DNA of 64,000 nucleotides, taken from Paenibacillus sinensis (lineage in GTDB: Bacteria > Bacillota > Bacilli > Paenibacillales > Paenibacillaceae). The position numbers were made by a program, and so were the translations under genes. Location of the stretch: assembly GCF_019904155.1 (NCBI RefSeq), contig NZ_JAHCMB010000046.1, forward strand, positions 160,529 through 224,528, read 5' to 3'. Below the pieces are notes generated by a model. It worked only from the letters and a program-made list of their open reading frames with translations. It did no database searches and was not told the origin of the DNA. This document shows, in pieces, positions 55,564 to 64,000 of this stretch. Each line of letters starts with the position of its first letter. The stretch's first letter is position 1.

Positions 55564-55610
55564 GCAAAAAGGGCTCTCTCCGTCAGAAGACGGAGAAGAG
55601 CCCTATTAGC
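55564..55610 (-). terminator. Terminator of the alkaline phosphatase gene
   Basis: Stem built on GGGCTCTTCTCCGTC and its complement with a TTCT loop; the T run (TTTTT) is on the minus strand, directly after the phosphatase stop. Confidence 0.85.
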
Positions 55611-55636
55611 TGGATCGGGAGATGCCTGAGCCGGAA

Positions 55637-56902
55637 TTACTTGGCTTTAAGTCCCATCGACTGCATCAGCTTGTCGAAGACTTCCGTGTTCTCGAAGATG
55701 CCGGTGAACAGGTTGGCATTACGGCCCGTTGCGGTAACCGGAATGTCAACGGCGGTGTGGCCGGAGGTTGTCCAGTCCACGACGAAGTTCAGCTTGGAAT
55801 TCGCGATCGCGAAAGGACCGTCTTCCTTGGAGATGCCGTCGCCGGATTCATCGTCCGCGTTCACTTCCTCGATGGAGAAGCCGCCGGTTTCATGGTCGGC
55901 CAGGACAAGCACGAGCGTATCGGGATTCTTGCTCGCAAAGTTTTTGGCGACCTGAACGGCCTTGTCCAGCTCCTGGCCGGATTTGATCGTCATTTTCGCG
56001 TTGTTCTTATGGGCGAATTCGTCAGTGCCTTCTTCTTCAACCATAAGGAAGAAGCCCTTTTTGTTCGTCGAGAGTGTAGTGATGGCCGTCTGGGTCATTT
56101 CAGAGAGGGAGACGACCGGATTGTAGATGTCGCCCTTGCCTTCTTCATTTTGTTGGAACATTTCTTCGTTCGCGAACAGGCCGAGCAGCTTGCCGCTCTT
56201 CACCTTTTTCATGTCCGCTTTGGTGGAGACATACGTATAGCCAAGCTGCTTGGCTTTTGTAACCAGATTGCCCTGTGTGCCCTTGCTCTTCTCCGAAGGA
56301 TCTTCAGCCGGGGTGTCCTTGAATTTACCGGCGTCGCCTGCCGGATACCAGAAGTCTTCCCCGCCCCCGAGGATCACATCCAGCTTGCTCTTGGTCAGGT
56401 ACTGCAAGGCGATATCGCTCTGCTTGGAGCGGTCATCGACATGAGCGCCGAACGCTGCGCCGGTGGCGTCGGTCACCTGGCTGGTCGTCACGACGCCGGT
56501 CGACTTGCCTGCATCCTTGGCATATTCCATAATCGTCTTCACGGATTTCTTGTTGGCATCGACACCGATCGCTCCATTGTATGTCTTGACACCGCTGGCA
56601 TAAGCGGTAGCCGAAGCAGCCGAGTCTGTAACCGGTTCAGTGGAGCTAGTATGAATCAGGCCGGCGAAAGGCATGGCGTCCATGGCCAGCTTGCCCGATT
56701 CTCCGACCGTAGCGAGCCGGATCGCGTCCCGCTGCGCCATTCCCATTCCGTCTCCCACAAACAGAATGACGTTCTTCGTCTTGGAAGTAGCAGCTTCCGC
56801 CTGCTTGGTGTCTTGTGCCGCAAAAGTTCCCGACAGGAGCAGAGCGGTTGCCGCAGTTCCGGCAATTACAGATTTAATACCAAACATTTTCCCCGATTTC
56901 AT
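55637..56902 (-). CDS. Secreted alkaline phosphatase
   Basis: 421 residues. Signal peptide (residues 1 to about 38, ending in AEAA). Metal-binding D51 in GDGMG and nucleophile S94 in TDSAAS; later HETGGFS and GHTAVDIPV carry metal-ligand His residues. Hydrolyses phosphate monoesters outside the cell, likely under phosphate starvation, though no clear PhoP box was seen. AGGAGGAG precedes the ATG. Confidence 0.94.
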   Translation of the reverse strand: MKSGKMFGIKSVIAGTAATALLLSGTFAAQDTKQAEAATSKTKNVILFVGDGMGMAQRDAIRLATVGESGKLAMDAMPFAGLIHTSSTEPVTDSAASATAYASGVKTYNGAIGVDANKKSVKTIMEYAKDAGKSTGVVTTSQVTDATGAAFGAHVDDRSKQSDIALQYLTKSKLDVILGGGEDFWYPAGDAGKFKDTPAEDPSEKSKGTQGNLVTKAKQLGYTYVSTKADMKKVKSGKLLGLFANEEMFQQNEEGKGDIYNPVVSLSEMTQTAITTLSTNKKGFFLMVEEEGTDEFAHKNNAKMTIKSGQELDKAVQVAKNFASKNPDTLVLVLADHETGGFSIEEVNADDESGDGISKEDGPFAIANSKLNFVVDWTTSGHTAVDIPVTATGRNANLFTGIFENTEVFDKLMQSMGLKAK

Positions 56903-57223
56903 GTTTCTCCTCCTAGTATGTGGTTGATTTCCTCTCCTATCGTAGAAGAGATAGATTAAGAGAATGTTTTCGGAATTCGCAAATATGGTTAAAGGGCGGG
57001 GAGGTTATAGCCATTCCATTTTCGGTATTAACTGCTGTCGTACCGCAGTCCTGGACCAAGTAAAAATGCAGAATGGAGAATAGGAATAAAGTCCTGTTAT
57101 TAATGAGATCGAGAAGATCTATTGACGGCTTCGACATGTGATGGCATAATAGGACTAATTTCAACATGATTCTCTTTGATAGCGCTTCCGTATTGATGGT
57201 GAGCTATTTTTTTTGAACAAAGA

Positions 57224-57412
57224 GCAAACGTTTGCGCAAGTGGAGTTGCACAAGCAGGGGACTTCGGAGCGGCGTGAGTGCGAACAAGATGAAGCGGATC
57301 ATTCAGTTGACTGTTAATTCAGCACTATAGATGTTCGGCAGGATTCTCAATGATATCAGCAAGATATTTAACGAGGTTCTCAGCAGTTTCAATTATGCAA
57401 ACGTATACATAA
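57224..57412 (+). promoter_or_regulatory. LacI-type operators upstream of the alpha-amylase gene
   Basis: GCAAACGTTTGC (57224-57235) is a perfect palindrome matching MalR/LacI-family operators. A second, near-palindromic site TTATGCAAACGTATACATAA lies at 57393-57412 and also fits cre with two mismatches. No consensus promoter is obvious. The 600-base interval 56903-57501 otherwise holds no supported gene. Confidence 0.62.
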
Positions 57413-57501
57413 GTTGTTATCTGAATTATAAGGCTTCCTATCGTTTACTCACGCTCTCCGCAAGGAAAGCGGGTAAAAATATAATAGGTAAGGGGTATGA
57501 C

Positions 57502-60500
57502 ATGAAGAAGAAAGTAAAACCGTTATTCAGTTTTCTGCTGTTTGTCGTTCTGCTGCTTCAATCACTCGGATTTCCGGTAACTCCAAGTCAAAGCACTCTT
57601 GTAAGCGTTCCAACCGCCCAAGCGGCGGCGGTCGATTACGGTCTGCCTGCCAAGACAGCGGACGGAGTAATTTTTCATGCGTGGAACTGGTCATTTGACA
57701 ATATTAAAAATAACCTTCCGGCGATAGCGGCCGCGGGCTTCAAGTCAATTCAGACTTCGCCGATTCAACCGACGAAGGAGTCATCAACGGAGGGAAGCAA
57801 GTGGTGGCTGCTCTATCAGCCGACTTATTTCTCCGTAGGCAACACGCAGCTTGGCAGCCGTGACCAATTCCAGCAGCTGTGTACGGAAGCTCACAAGTAC
57901 GGCATCAGCATCATTGTGGATGTGGTTGCCAATCATACCGCCAATGCAGGCGGCGGCAGCCTGACCTATACGCCGGCATCCAATGTCGATCCGGTTATGC
58001 GGAACAATTCGAGCTTCTGGCATGAAGCCAAAGGTATTAGCGATTACAATAACCGCTGGCAGGTTACCCAATGGGGCATCGGCCTTCCCGACCTGAACAC
58101 CGGCAATCAGGATCTGCAGAACATGGTCATCTCGTTCCTGAATGACGCTGTCTCGCTCGGTGCCGACGGATTCCGGTTCGACGCCGCCAAGCATATCGAG
58201 CTGCCGGACGATTCCGGAGGCTCCAACTTCTGGACCCGGGTACTGGGTTCGCTGAACAACCGCTCGAACCTGTACATTTACGGGGAGGTTCTGCAGGGCG
58301 GGGCGGACCGTTTTGCAGATTACGCCAACTATATCAATCTTGCAGCTCCCAACTACGGCCATAATATCCGCAATGCGGTAGGCTTCGGCACGACGGCCAA
58401 CGCCAGCTCGGCTCTGTCCTACGATGCGAACAACGTCAGCCCGTCCAAGCTTGTCACCTGGGTCGAATCCCATGATACCTACGCCAACGACAGCAATGAA
58501 TCGACCGGACTGAATGATTGGCAGATCAAGACGGGATGGGCGATCATCGCGTCCCGCGCCCAGACAACTTCGCTGTTCTTTGACCGTCCGGGCGGCAGCG
58601 GCAAGTTCGGTACTGCCCTGGGACAGACTGGCAGCACACTGTGGCAGGACCCGGATATCGCCGCCGTCAACAAATTCCACAATGCCATGGTCGGACAGAC
58701 GGAGTATTTGAGAACGCAGGGCAGCCAGATTCTGCTGGTTGACCGCGGTACCGTCGGTACGACGATCGTTAATCTTGGCGGTGATGCCTCTATCAATTCC
58801 ACGACGAGTCTTGCGGATGGAACTTATGTGAACAAGGCGAGCGCAGGCGGAACCTTCACCGTATCGGGCGGCAAAATCACCGGCAATCTCGGCGGAGGCA
58901 AAATCGCTGTCCTGTACAACGCGGTCCAGCCGGTTCCTACCGTTACAGTCGATAAGGCTGAAGGCGCCTTTACTACCGATTCGCTGGCAGTCAACGTCAG
59001 CGCAACGAATGCAGACAGTGCCAGTTATTCGGTTAACAACGGAACTTCGGTATCCTTTACGTTGAGCACAACTGTCAATCTCGGCGCTGGCGCCGCCTTT
59101 GGCACCTCGTTTGCACTGAAAGTAACAGCAGCCAATGCCGCAGGCACGACGGTCAAGACTTATACGTATGTCAAAACCGACCCCAATGCCGCGCTGGTTG
59201 TCCATTATTACAAACCGTCCAGTTGGGGAACGCCGAACATTTATTACTATGACGACACCGTAACACCGACGAAGATTGGAGCGGCATGGCCGGGAACCGC
59301 AATGACCAGCGAAACGGGCAGCTGGTACTCATACTCTATCGCAGGCTGGACAAAAGCCAAGATCATTTTCAACTCGGGCAGCAATCAGATGCCAGCCGCC
59401 CAGCAAGCGGGATACTCCGTTACCGGTGAAGCCTGGATCAAGGACGGTGTGATCTACACGTCCAACCCGGATGTTGTCGAGCCGACGATTACGATCGACA
59501 AGGCTGAAGGCGCATTTACGTCAGATAGCCAAGATGTAACCGTAACGTTCAGCAATGCGACATCGGCTTCGTACACACTGAACGGCAGCGCTTCCGCTTC
59601 GCTCACTTCAGGACAGAAAATTTCATTTGGAGCGGGCGCAGCTTCCGGAACGACCTATACGCTGACCGTCACGGCTTCCAACGCCAGCACGACAACCACC
59701 AAGACCTTCACGTTCACGAAGCAGACGGCTCAGGCTCTTACCGTTCACTATTACAAACCGTCCAGTTGGGGAACTCCGAACATTTATTACTACGACGACA
59801 CTGTAACGCCGACGAAGATCGGAGCAGCATGGCCGGGAACCGCCATGACCAGCGAAGGTAACGGCTGGTATTCGTATTCCATTTCGGGGTGGAGCACGGC
59901 TAAGGTCATCTTCAACTCCGGAAGCAATCAGGTTCCTGCGGCCCAGCAGGCGGGATACTCCGTAACCGGAGAATCTTGGATCAAGGACGGTGTGATTACT
60001 ACGTCCAACCCGGATGTGGTAGCGCCGACGATCACGATCGATAAGGCGGAAGGCATATTTACGACAGATAGTCTGGATGTTACCGTAACTTACAGCAATG
60101 CCACTTCGGCTTCGTATACGCTGAACGACAGTGCTTCCGCTTCGCTCGCTTCAGGACAGAAAGTTACGATCGGAGCGGGGGCGGCCTCGGGAACAGTCTA
60201 TACGCTGACCGTTACGGCTGCCAATGCCAGCAAGACGACGACCAAGACCTTCACGTTCACGAAGCAGACTACGCCATCGTTCACCGTACATTTCTATAAG
60301 CCGTCCGCTTGGGGAACGCCGAACATCTATTACTATGATGATTCCGTCTCGCCAACGAAGACCGGAGGCGCCTGGCCGGGCAGCGCGATGACGAATGAGG
60401 GCGACGGCTGGTATTCTTACACAATCAGCAACTGGAGTCAAGCCTACGTGATCTTTAATTCAAACGGCCAGCAGACCCCTGCCTCCCAGCAGCGCGGATA

Positions 60501-60558
60501 TCTGGTTACCCAGAATTCGTGGATCAAAGACGGCGTGATTACGACGACCAAGCCTTAA
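57502..60558 (+). CDS. Secreted GH13 alpha-amylase with three starch-binding units
   Basis: 1018 residues from the ATG at 57502 after AAGGGG; a longer frame begins upstream but lacks a signal sequence. Signal peptide to about residue 45. GH13 catalytic domain with IVDVVANH, nucleophile D227 (GFRFDAAKH), acid/base E262 (YGEVLQ) and D325 (WVESHD). After residue about 480 come three copies of a pair: a beta-sandwich module (DKAEGAFT-type) and a CBM26-like module (HYYKPSSWGTPNIYYYDD), with a period of about 540 bases; copies two and three are nearly identical. It degrades extracellular starch. Confidence 0.95.
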   Translation: MKKKVKPLFSFLLFVVLLLQSLGFPVTPSQSTLVSVPTAQAAAVDYGLPAKTADGVIFHAWNWSFDNIKNNLPAIAAAGFKSIQTSPIQPTKESSTEGSKWWLLYQPTYFSVGNTQLGSRDQFQQLCTEAHKYGISIIVDVVANHTANAGGGSLTYTPASNVDPVMRNNSSFWHEAKGISDYNNRWQVTQWGIGLPDLNTGNQDLQNMVISFLNDAVSLGADGFRFDAAKHIELPDDSGGSNFWTRVLGSLNNRSNLYIYGEVLQGGADRFADYANYINLAAPNYGHNIRNAVGFGTTANASSALSYDANNVSPSKLVTWVESHDTYANDSNESTGLNDWQIKTGWAIIASRAQTTSLFFDRPGGSGKFGTALGQTGSTLWQDPDIAAVNKFHNAMVGQTEYLRTQGSQILLVDRGTVGTTIVNLGGDASINSTTSLADGTYVNKASAGGTFTVSGGKITGNLGGGKIAVLYNAVQPVPTVTVDKAEGAFTTDSLAVNVSATNADSASYSVNNGTSVSFTLSTTVNLGAGAAFGTSFALKVTAANAAGTTVKTYTYVKTDPNAALVVHYYKPSSWGTPNIYYYDDTVTPTKIGAAWPGTAMTSETGSWYSYSIAGWTKAKIIFNSGSNQMPAAQQAGYSVTGEAWIKDGVIYTSNPDVVEPTITIDKAEGAFTSDSQDVTVTFSNATSASYTLNGSASASLTSGQKISFGAGAASGTTYTLTVTASNASTTTTKTFTFTKQTAQALTVHYYKPSSWGTPNIYYYDDTVTPTKIGAAWPGTAMTSEGNGWYSYSISGWSTAKVIFNSGSNQVPAAQQAGYSVTGESWIKDGVITTSNPDVVAPTITIDKAEGIFTTDSLDVTVTYSNATSASYTLNDSASASLASGQKVTIGAGAASGTVYTLTVTAANASKTTTKTFTFTKQTTPSFTVHFYKPSAWGTPNIYYYDDSVSPTKTGGAWPGSAMTNEGDGWYSYTISNWSQAYVIFNSNGQQTPASQQRGYLVTQNSWIKDGVITTTKP
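58951..60549 (+). repeat. Three tandem 0.54-kb repeats encoding starch-binding units
   Basis: In-frame repeats begin near 58951, 59485 and 60025. Each encodes a DKAEG beta-sandwich plus a CBM26-like module. The last two are the most alike, consistent with recent duplication or gene conversion. Confidence 0.85.
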
Positions 60559-60605
60559 GTTTTTCCGGGCAGCAATTAGATGAATTATCTTCAATGCAAA
60601 GGGAA

Positions 60606-60640
60606 AAGGGACGCTAACTCTTCGTTAGCGCCCCTTTTTA
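60606..60640 (+). terminator. Terminator of the alpha-amylase gene
   Basis: GGGACGCTAAC and GTTAGCGCCCC arms (one bulge), loop TCTTC, then TTTTT. Confidence 0.88.
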
Positions 60641-60665
60641 CATTAGCGAATTAATCCCCATAGGC

Positions 60666-61574
60666 TTACACACTAACCTCATTCCACTCCGGCTGGACGG
60701 TCAATGGAACATGATACGCCTTCGCACTATGAATCAAATCGATAAATCGGGACAGCGCCTCCGTCTTCATGGCACCTTTCCGCCGGATGAAGAAGGTTCG
60801 GGTTGAGCCGAACTGGGCCGGAACTGGAAAAGATTTCAGCAGTCCCTTATCCTCGTAATACTTAATAGCGGAACGGGGAATGAAGGAGACTCCAAGATCG
60901 GCGAGCACGCCCTGAATGATCGAGTCCACATGATTAAATTCCATATACCGGACCTTGCTGACACCGTTAAATTTCAGCCAGCGTTCCAGCTGATTCCGGT
61001 TCGGGCAGCCATCCGAGCTCATGAGAAAGGGCCTGCCATATGCACTTTGAGCATCCTTGTACTCGGGACGGGAGACGATGACAAGCTCTTCCTTGATCTC
61101 CAGCTCTTTGATGAGATCGTCATTGTCCATAGACGGAAGCTTCACAAAAGCGCCGTCAAGCTCATAATGGAGCACTTTGTACAGAAGATCATCCGCCGAT
61201 CCCGTGAACAGCGACAAATCCACGTCGGGGTAGGCATGATGATACTCCGCCAGCACATTCGGCAGATGCAGAGAAGAAATGCTGTGATAGGCGCCAATGG
61301 CCAGTGAGCCGGAAGGGGTGTCGGGTTCGCTTAAGAAGCGGGAAGCAACATCCAGCAAGTGCAGAATCTGCTCGGCGTAGGTCAACAGCTTCTCGCCCGC
61401 CGGAGTCAGAATCATTCCCCGCTGCCTGTAGAAGAGGGGTGTTCCCAGCTCCGCCTCCAGCTGCTGGATTCGGGCTGTAACATTGGACTGTACGTAGCCA
61501 AGGCTGGCCGCCGCTTTGGTAATGCTGCCTTCCACCGCTACCGCCCGGAATATGCGCAGCTCATTGCTTTCCAT
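60666..61574 (-). CDS. LysR-family transcriptional regulator
   Basis: 302 residues: N-terminal winged helix (RIFRAVAVEGSITKAAASLG), C-terminal substrate-binding domain. GAAGGAG precedes the ATG. It is divergent from the aldo/keto reductase across 140 bases, so it probably controls that gene and the quinone reductase after it. Confidence 0.94.
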   Translation of the reverse strand: MESNELRIFRAVAVEGSITKAAASLGYVQSNVTARIQQLEAELGTPLFYRQRGMILTPAGEKLLTYAEQILHLLDVASRFLSEPDTPSGSLAIGAYHSISSLHLPNVLAEYHHAYPDVDLSLFTGSADDLLYKVLHYELDGAFVKLPSMDNDDLIKELEIKEELVIVSRPEYKDAQSAYGRPFLMSSDGCPNRNQLERWLKFNGVSKVRYMEFNHVDSIIQGVLADLGVSFIPRSAIKYYEDKGLLKSFPVPAQFGSTRTFFIRRKGAMKTEALSRFIDLIHSAKAYHVPLTVQPEWNEVSV

Positions 61575-61714
61575 ACGATCAGCTCCTTCATCTCTATAAC
61601 TATCAGTCAGAACGAATCATAACATCATTTTTATTCATTTTACGTGATGTGTAAATAGTTGTAAACTAACATCGAAGAATCAACGTATTTCAATCGAAAA
61701 AGGGAGGTTTGAGC

Positions 61715-62581
61715 ATGACAGTTAACAATAAGGCGGCAGAGGAATCCGGCACGTTCACAATCGGCGGCGATCTCAAGGTGAACCGCCTGGGCTATGGAGC
61801 CATGCAGCTGACGGGTCCCGGTATTTGGGGAGAGCCCCGGGACCCCGAAGAAGCGGTGCGGGTGCTGCGGCGCGCGGTGGAGCTCGGCGTTAATTTCATC
61901 GATACCGCGGATTCCTACGGTCCGTTCATCGCGGACAAATACATCCGGCAGGCGCTGCATCCGTACCGGGACGGCCTGATTATTGCAACCAAGGTAGGTC
62001 TGACCCGCTCTGGCCCGAATGACTGGCGTCCGGTAGGCCGTCCGGAATATTTGCGGCAGCAGACGGAACTGAATTTGCGCAACCTCGGTCTGGAGACGAT
62101 TGACCTGTTACAACTGCATCGGATCGATCCGAAGGTTCCGCTGGCGGAGCAGCTGGGCGAGCTGACCCTGCTTCAGCAGGAAGGGAAGATCCGGCATATC
62201 GGCCTTAGCGAAGTGTCGGTAGAGCAGCTGGAGGAAGCGAGCCAATACGCCAAAATCGTATCCGTACAAAATCTGTACAACTTATCCCAGCGTACCGCCG
62301 AGCCGGTTCTGGAGTACGCCGAGTCCCATAACCTGGCCTTCATCCCCTGGTTCCCGCTCGCGACTGGCGCTCTGGCGAAGGAGGGCGGCAAGCTGGATAC
62401 GCTGTCCAAGCGGCTTGGTGCGAAGCCTTCGCAGCTGGCGCTTGCCTGGCTGCTGAAGCGCTCGAAGGTTGTGCTGCCGATTCCCGGCACCTCGTCTGTG
62501 GCGCATTTGGAAGAGAATATCGAAGCAGCTGGTATTACGCTTAGCGACGCGGATTTCGCCGAGCTTTCCAATCTAATATAA
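61715..62581 (+). CDS. Aldo/keto reductase
   Basis: 288 residues. TIM barrel with NFIDTADSYGPF (catalytic Asp/Tyr), the Lys in IIATKVGLTR and His in LLQLHRID, the NADPH-binding C-terminus near VVLPIPGTSSVAHLEEN. The ATG at 61715 follows GGGAGG. Reduces carbonyl compounds with NADPH; substrate unknown. The quinone reductase follows 27 bases later. Confidence 0.94.
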   Translation: MTVNNKAAEESGTFTIGGDLKVNRLGYGAMQLTGPGIWGEPRDPEEAVRVLRRAVELGVNFIDTADSYGPFIADKYIRQALHPYRDGLIIATKVGLTRSGPNDWRPVGRPEYLRQQTELNLRNLGLETIDLLQLHRIDPKVPLAEQLGELTLLQQEGKIRHIGLSEVSVEQLEEASQYAKIVSVQNLYNLSQRTAEPVLEYAESHNLAFIPWFPLATGALAKEGGKLDTLSKRLGAKPSQLALAWLLKRSKVVLPIPGTSSVAHLEENIEAAGITLSDADFAELSNLI

Positions 62582-62607
62582 GCAGAGTCTGGATAGGAGG
62601 AGAATTT

Positions 62608-63156
62608 ATGAGAACACTGGTGATCATCGCTCACCCGGATTTGCAGGCTTCCCGGATCAACCGCTCATGGGCGGAGGAGCTGCAAGCTCAGGAGAATGTT
62701 ACGATTCATTCGCTGTACGGGATATATCCGGATGGAGACATCGATGTCCGGCGGGAACAGCAGCTGCTGGACAGCCATGACCGGATTATTTTTCAATACC
62801 CGTTATATTGGTACAGTACGCCTTCACTGCTTAAGCAATGGTTCGATCAGGTACTGGAACTAGGCTGGGCATATGGCCCCGGCGGCGAGCATCTTAGCGG
62901 CAAGGAAATCGGAATCGCCATTTCGACGGGCGGCCCTGCGGATTCGTACCAGCCCGGCGCCTACAATCTGTTCACCCTGCATGATTACACCAAGCCGATC
63001 CAGGCTTTGGCTTATCATGTCCATGCGAGCTATTTGCCCCCGTTCATTCTGAATGACGCGCGAAATGTGACCGATGAGCAACTGGCTGCGAGCCGAAAAG
63101 CTTATATTGAGCATTTGGCTACAGCACAGCCCGTAGCTTTGGAAATCATCCAATAA
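62608..63156 (+). CDS. NAD(P)H dehydrogenase (quinone), flavodoxin-like
   Basis: 182 residues, KefF/MdaB/modulator-of-drug-activity type with the flavodoxin-like FMN/FAD fold: HPDLQASRINRSWAEE near the start and FQYPLYWYSTPSLLKQWFDQ in the middle. ATAGGAGGAG precedes the ATG. With the aldo/keto reductase it suggests a response to quinones or reactive aldehydes. Confidence 0.93.
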   Translation: MRTLVIIAHPDLQASRINRSWAEELQAQENVTIHSLYGIYPDGDIDVRREQQLLDSHDRIIFQYPLYWYSTPSLLKQWFDQVLELGWAYGPGGEHLSGKEIGIAISTGGPADSYQPGAYNLFTLHDYTKPIQALAYHVHASYLPPFILNDARNVTDEQLAASRKAYIEHLATAQPVALEIIQ

Positions 63157-63168
63157 CATGATGTATTA

Positions 63169-63300
63169 AGGGGCTGTCCCAGAAGTAGAAATTCTACTTG
63201 TTGAGACGGCCGCCTTTCAATTTTAGAACTGTAAAAGTCAGCAGAGCAGCGCTTCTCCTGTTATTGGAGAAGCGCTGCTCTGCGTGTGCGCCCGGTTGCC
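63169..63300. mobile_element. Possible insertion-sequence end or MITE remnant
   Basis: GGGGCTGTCCCAGAAG at about 63169-63184 resembles the terminal repeats of several IS families as I remember them. A 17-base palindrome (AAGTAGAAATTCTACTT) follows, then a 16-bp perfect hairpin (around AGAGCAGCGCTTCTCC, 63242-63281) that can act as a terminator. No matching opposite end or transposase frame is visible before the window ends. Confidence 0.35.
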
Positions 63301-63384
63301 AATGGCAGTAAAATGGGAGACGTAGTATTTTTTCCATAATAGGATATAAATGTTGAGTTTTGTTAATGTAAAATAAATGAATAA

Positions 63385-63867
63385 ATGTTAGCTATGTCCT
63401 TTGCACTTCCATTAACTGCATATGGATATGATTTGGATTGGAATTGGGTATATGATGATCCAACGACAGTATCCGTATATATTTCTTCAACAGTACCCAA
63501 CTCTAGCGATGTCGTAAGTGGCTATGATAATTGGGACAGTTTGCCGGAAGTTCAAACATACAGAAGTTATGATCTTGACTATGCAGAAGCTTATATTACA
63601 TACTAAACGGTTAATACGGGTGCTGTAGCTAGTACATCAAGAATAGGCACTTCCGATTGGAAGCAGATTTCAATACGTCCCCCGTTTAACAATATTACAG
63701 CAATACAACGCCAAGAAACCATTGCTCATGAAATGGGACATTGTTGGGGATTAAATGATATCTATGATACAAGTCTCATGAGTTCAACCTTAATGAGAGG
63801 CGATGGTTTTAATAATTACGCATTCCCTTATCAGGATGACAAGAATGGAATAGCTGCATTATATTAA
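63385..63867 (+). pseudogene. Secreted zinc metallopeptidase interrupted by an in-frame stop
   Basis: One frame of 160 codons contains a single TAA at 63604-63606. Before it are a signal-like start (LAMSFALPLTAYG) and DLDWNWVYDDP; after it the same frame reads ETIAHEMGHCWGLND, a metzincin-like HExxHxxG zinc motif, and ends at 63865. The N-terminus is also abnormal: ATG-AAT-AAA at 63378 is out of frame by one base, which suggests a lost base in the signal sequence. The segment is AT-rich unlike the rest of the window and lies beside an IS-like end, so recent transfer and decay are likely. A real recoded stop is possible but not supported. Confidence 0.72.
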
Positions 63868-64000
63868 ATGAAATTTCATCCACTGCACCAGCTGCTCTAA
63901 GCCTTTCGCGTATTGGAGGAGCATACACCATCCTTCCCAGTTCTATCCCACGAAATTTATGGCGCGTGTGTACATGACAAGGGTAAACAAGAGCATTTAT

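Noticed and set aside
55622..56959. 445-codon frame antisense to alkaline phosphatase
   Set aside because: The minus strand carries the signal peptide and metal-binding motifs; the plus frame shows none.
57784..59205. 473-codon frame antisense to the alpha-amylase
   Set aside because: Shadow of the GH13 gene; no start site or family features.

Overview
The window looks like chromosomal DNA of a spore-forming, GC-rich member of the Bacillota, most probably a Paenibacillus or close relative. The reasons are strong AGGAGG-type ribosome binding sites before nearly every gene, consensus sigma-A promoters, cre-like sites, Lpl-type sugar transporters with YesM/YesN two-component systems, a CgeB-like protein and a Ctc/L25 gene. 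This is inferred from gene content only; no rRNA or tRNA gene was seen.

Layout. 1-1768: two ATPases of a peptide/nickel-type ABC importer (the first cut by the window edge), then ctc/rplY. 2797-12601: the most unusual region. A minus-strand array encodes two SsuC/TauC-like permease pairs, one periplasmic-type binding protein, and NifD-like and NifK-like subunits. A NifB-like radical SAM protein is divergent to it behind a long structured leader. The NifD/NifK pair keeps the P-cluster cysteines and the cofactor cysteine, but the residues aligned to Azotobacter alpha-Gln191, alpha-His195 and alpha-His442 are replaced. No NifH and no matching ABC ATPase lie in the window. I read it as a nitrogenase-like reductase for a substrate other than N2, coupled to uptake of a small, possibly sulfur-containing, compound.

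12690-12860: a degenerate group II intron fragment. 12961-21752: an LplB/LplC/lipoprotein sugar importer with a YesM kinase, a YesN regulator and a second lipoprotein, with a cre-like site at the promoter. 21802-27249: a YbaK-like protein, a MarR/MFS pair with two perfect operator palindromes, then WbsX-like and CgeB-like glycan genes beside a repeat protein. 27497-30802: DUF711 and ACT proteins, YnfA, LysE and Lrp. 31075-36079: a GH127 enzyme with a divergent AraC regulator, then a multi-spanning membrane protein.

36094-41514: an 1806-residue protein joining a Ser/Thr kinase, an AAA ATPase, a TPR-like region, GAF, PAS and GGDEF. 41631-44801: an APC permease, a CWC protein and a short UvrC-like nuclease. 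44798-47781: an NAD salvage operon (Nudix-wHTH regulator, pncA, pncB) with an inverted repeat at the promoter. 47908-50761: a methyltransferase-like protein, a lipoprotein and a MATE pump. 51004-54472: a DUF1861, GT4 and six-hairpin-like trio. 54655-63156: an AraC/GyrI-like regulator, alkaline phosphatase, a large secreted alpha-amylase with three starch-binding units, and LysR, aldo/keto reductase and quinone reductase genes. 63170-63867: a possible insertion-sequence end and an AT-rich, stop-interrupted secreted metallopeptidase. No CRISPR array or prophage was seen.
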